Below, piece after piece: positions 63,603 through 64,000 of a DNA stretch of 64,000 nucleotides. Source of the stretch: Pseudomonas viridiflava (GTDB lineage: Bacteria > Pseudomonadota > Gammaproteobacteria > Pseudomonadales > Pseudomonadaceae); contig NZ_UTKY01000076.1 of the NCBI RefSeq assembly GCF_900583165.1, forward strand, positions 186,001 through 250,000, written 5' to 3'. The translations under genes were made by a program, and so were the position numbers. Within the stretch, counting starts at the first letter, position 1. Every line of letters begins with the position of its first letter. The notes below the pieces were generated by a model. It was given only the letters and a program-made list of their open reading frames with translations, ran no database searches and was not told the origin of the DNA.

Positions 63603-64000
63603 ATGCAAACTGTTGTGAATTTATGGCCGTTGATCGGCGTACTTGTCATCGTGGTTGGCTTTGTCTTGCGCTTCAACCCGCTGTTGGTCGTTACCGCCGC
63701 AGCCATCGCTACAGGGCTTGCTGCTCATTTCCCGCTGGAGAAAATTCTCGCCACCATGGGGGATGGTTTCCTTCAGACTCGCGCCTTGCAATTGATTCTG
63801 TTGTTGCCGCTGGCGGTGATCGGCCTGCTGGAGCGCCATGGGCTGCGCTTGCATGCGCAGAACTGGATCGCGCGCTTTGAGCGTGCCACCGTCGGGCGCT
63901 TGTTGATGATCTATCTGTTTGTGCGCGAGTCCACCGCAGCCATGGGGTTGACCAGCCTGGGCGGGCACCCGCAGATGGTGCGCCCGCTGTTGGCGCCGAT
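63603..64000 (+). CDS. DUF969 family permease (3' end beyond window)
   Basis: The ATG at 63603 follows AAGGA and opens a frame that runs to the window edge (132 complete codons). The sequence MQTVVNLWPLIGVLVIVVGF...LLLPLAVIGLLERHGLRLHAQNW... ending GGHPQMVRP has several membrane helices and matches the DUF969 family, usually paired with a DUF979 gene and 5-oxoprolinase genes and thought to move 5-oxoproline. Those partners would lie beyond the window, so the role is inferred from the family alone. Confidence 0.8.
   Translation, partial: MQTVVNLWPLIGVLVIVVGFVLRFNPLLVVTAAAIATGLAAHFPLEKILATMGDGFLQTRALQLILLLPLAVIGLLERHGLRLHAQNWIARFERATVGRLLMIYLFVRESTAAMGLTSLGGHPQMVRPLLAP

Overview
The window looks like the chromosome of a fluorescens-group Pseudomonas. 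The grounds are the core gene order leuC-leuD-methyltransferase-leuB-asd-usg-fimV-truA-trpF-accD-folC-SPOR-cvpA-purF-metZ, many short palindromic repeats whose cores match the REP/REPIN families described in P. fluorescens SBW25, a DUF6124-type small protein, and high-GC coding sequence over most of its length. No insertion sequence, prophage or CRISPR array was seen.

Layout. (1) 1-5.7 kb is an AT-rich, apparently acquired block on the + strand. It holds an ATP-grasp ligase-like protein (its start codon straddles the window edge), a fusion of a cupin with a methionyl-tRNA-synthetase-like enzyme, a saccharopine-dehydrogenase-like oxidoreductase and a Bcr/CflA-type MFS exporter. Together these resemble a small-molecule (modified amino acid or dipeptide) biosynthesis and export locus that I cannot match to any described system; it probably continues upstream. 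(2) 5.8-18 kb is accessory sequence: a LysR/LysE divergent pair with a 15-bp tandem repeat between them, a wrecked hybrid sensor kinase, small hypothetical and secreted proteins, a quinone-oxidoreductase-like enzyme, TspO, an esterase and an acetyltransferase. (3) 18.1-21.3 kb is a corrinoid-type ABC importer (ATPase, permease, binding protein) behind a cobalamin riboswitch, with a duplicated scrap of the ATPase 3' end downstream. (4) 21.4-31.7 kb holds a lipoprotein, a sad/ptrR-like divergent pair, tyrB, uvrB, a lipoprotein hydrolase and gltX. (5) 31.8-32.3 kb is a tandemly duplicated tRNA-Ala(GGC)/tRNA-Glu(TTC) array. (6) 32.4-39.4 kb has a TetR regulator with a perfect palindromic operator, a hydrolase, a thioesterase, dusC, an orphan glycine-rich protein and a five-PAS GGDEF-EAL protein. 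(7) 39.4-58.9 kb is conserved core metabolism: leucine biosynthesis, aspartate semialdehyde dehydrogenase and its non-catalytic-looking paralogue Usg, FimV, TruA, TrpF, AccD, FolC, SPOR protein, CvpA, PurF, MetZ and an SDR. (8) 58.9-64 kb has tRNA-Val(TAC), two tRNA-Asp(GTC), a PuuB-like oxidoreductase, tRNA-Val(GAC), a FlxA-like protein, a DHA2 MFS exporter and the start of a DUF969 permease that runs off the window.

Most of the window is ordinary. The items most worth a second look are the AT-rich biosynthetic-looking block with the cupin/MetRS fusion, the riboswitch-controlled importer with its recombination scar, and the orphan glycine-rich gene at 35.6 kb with an ECF/hrp-like promoter box.
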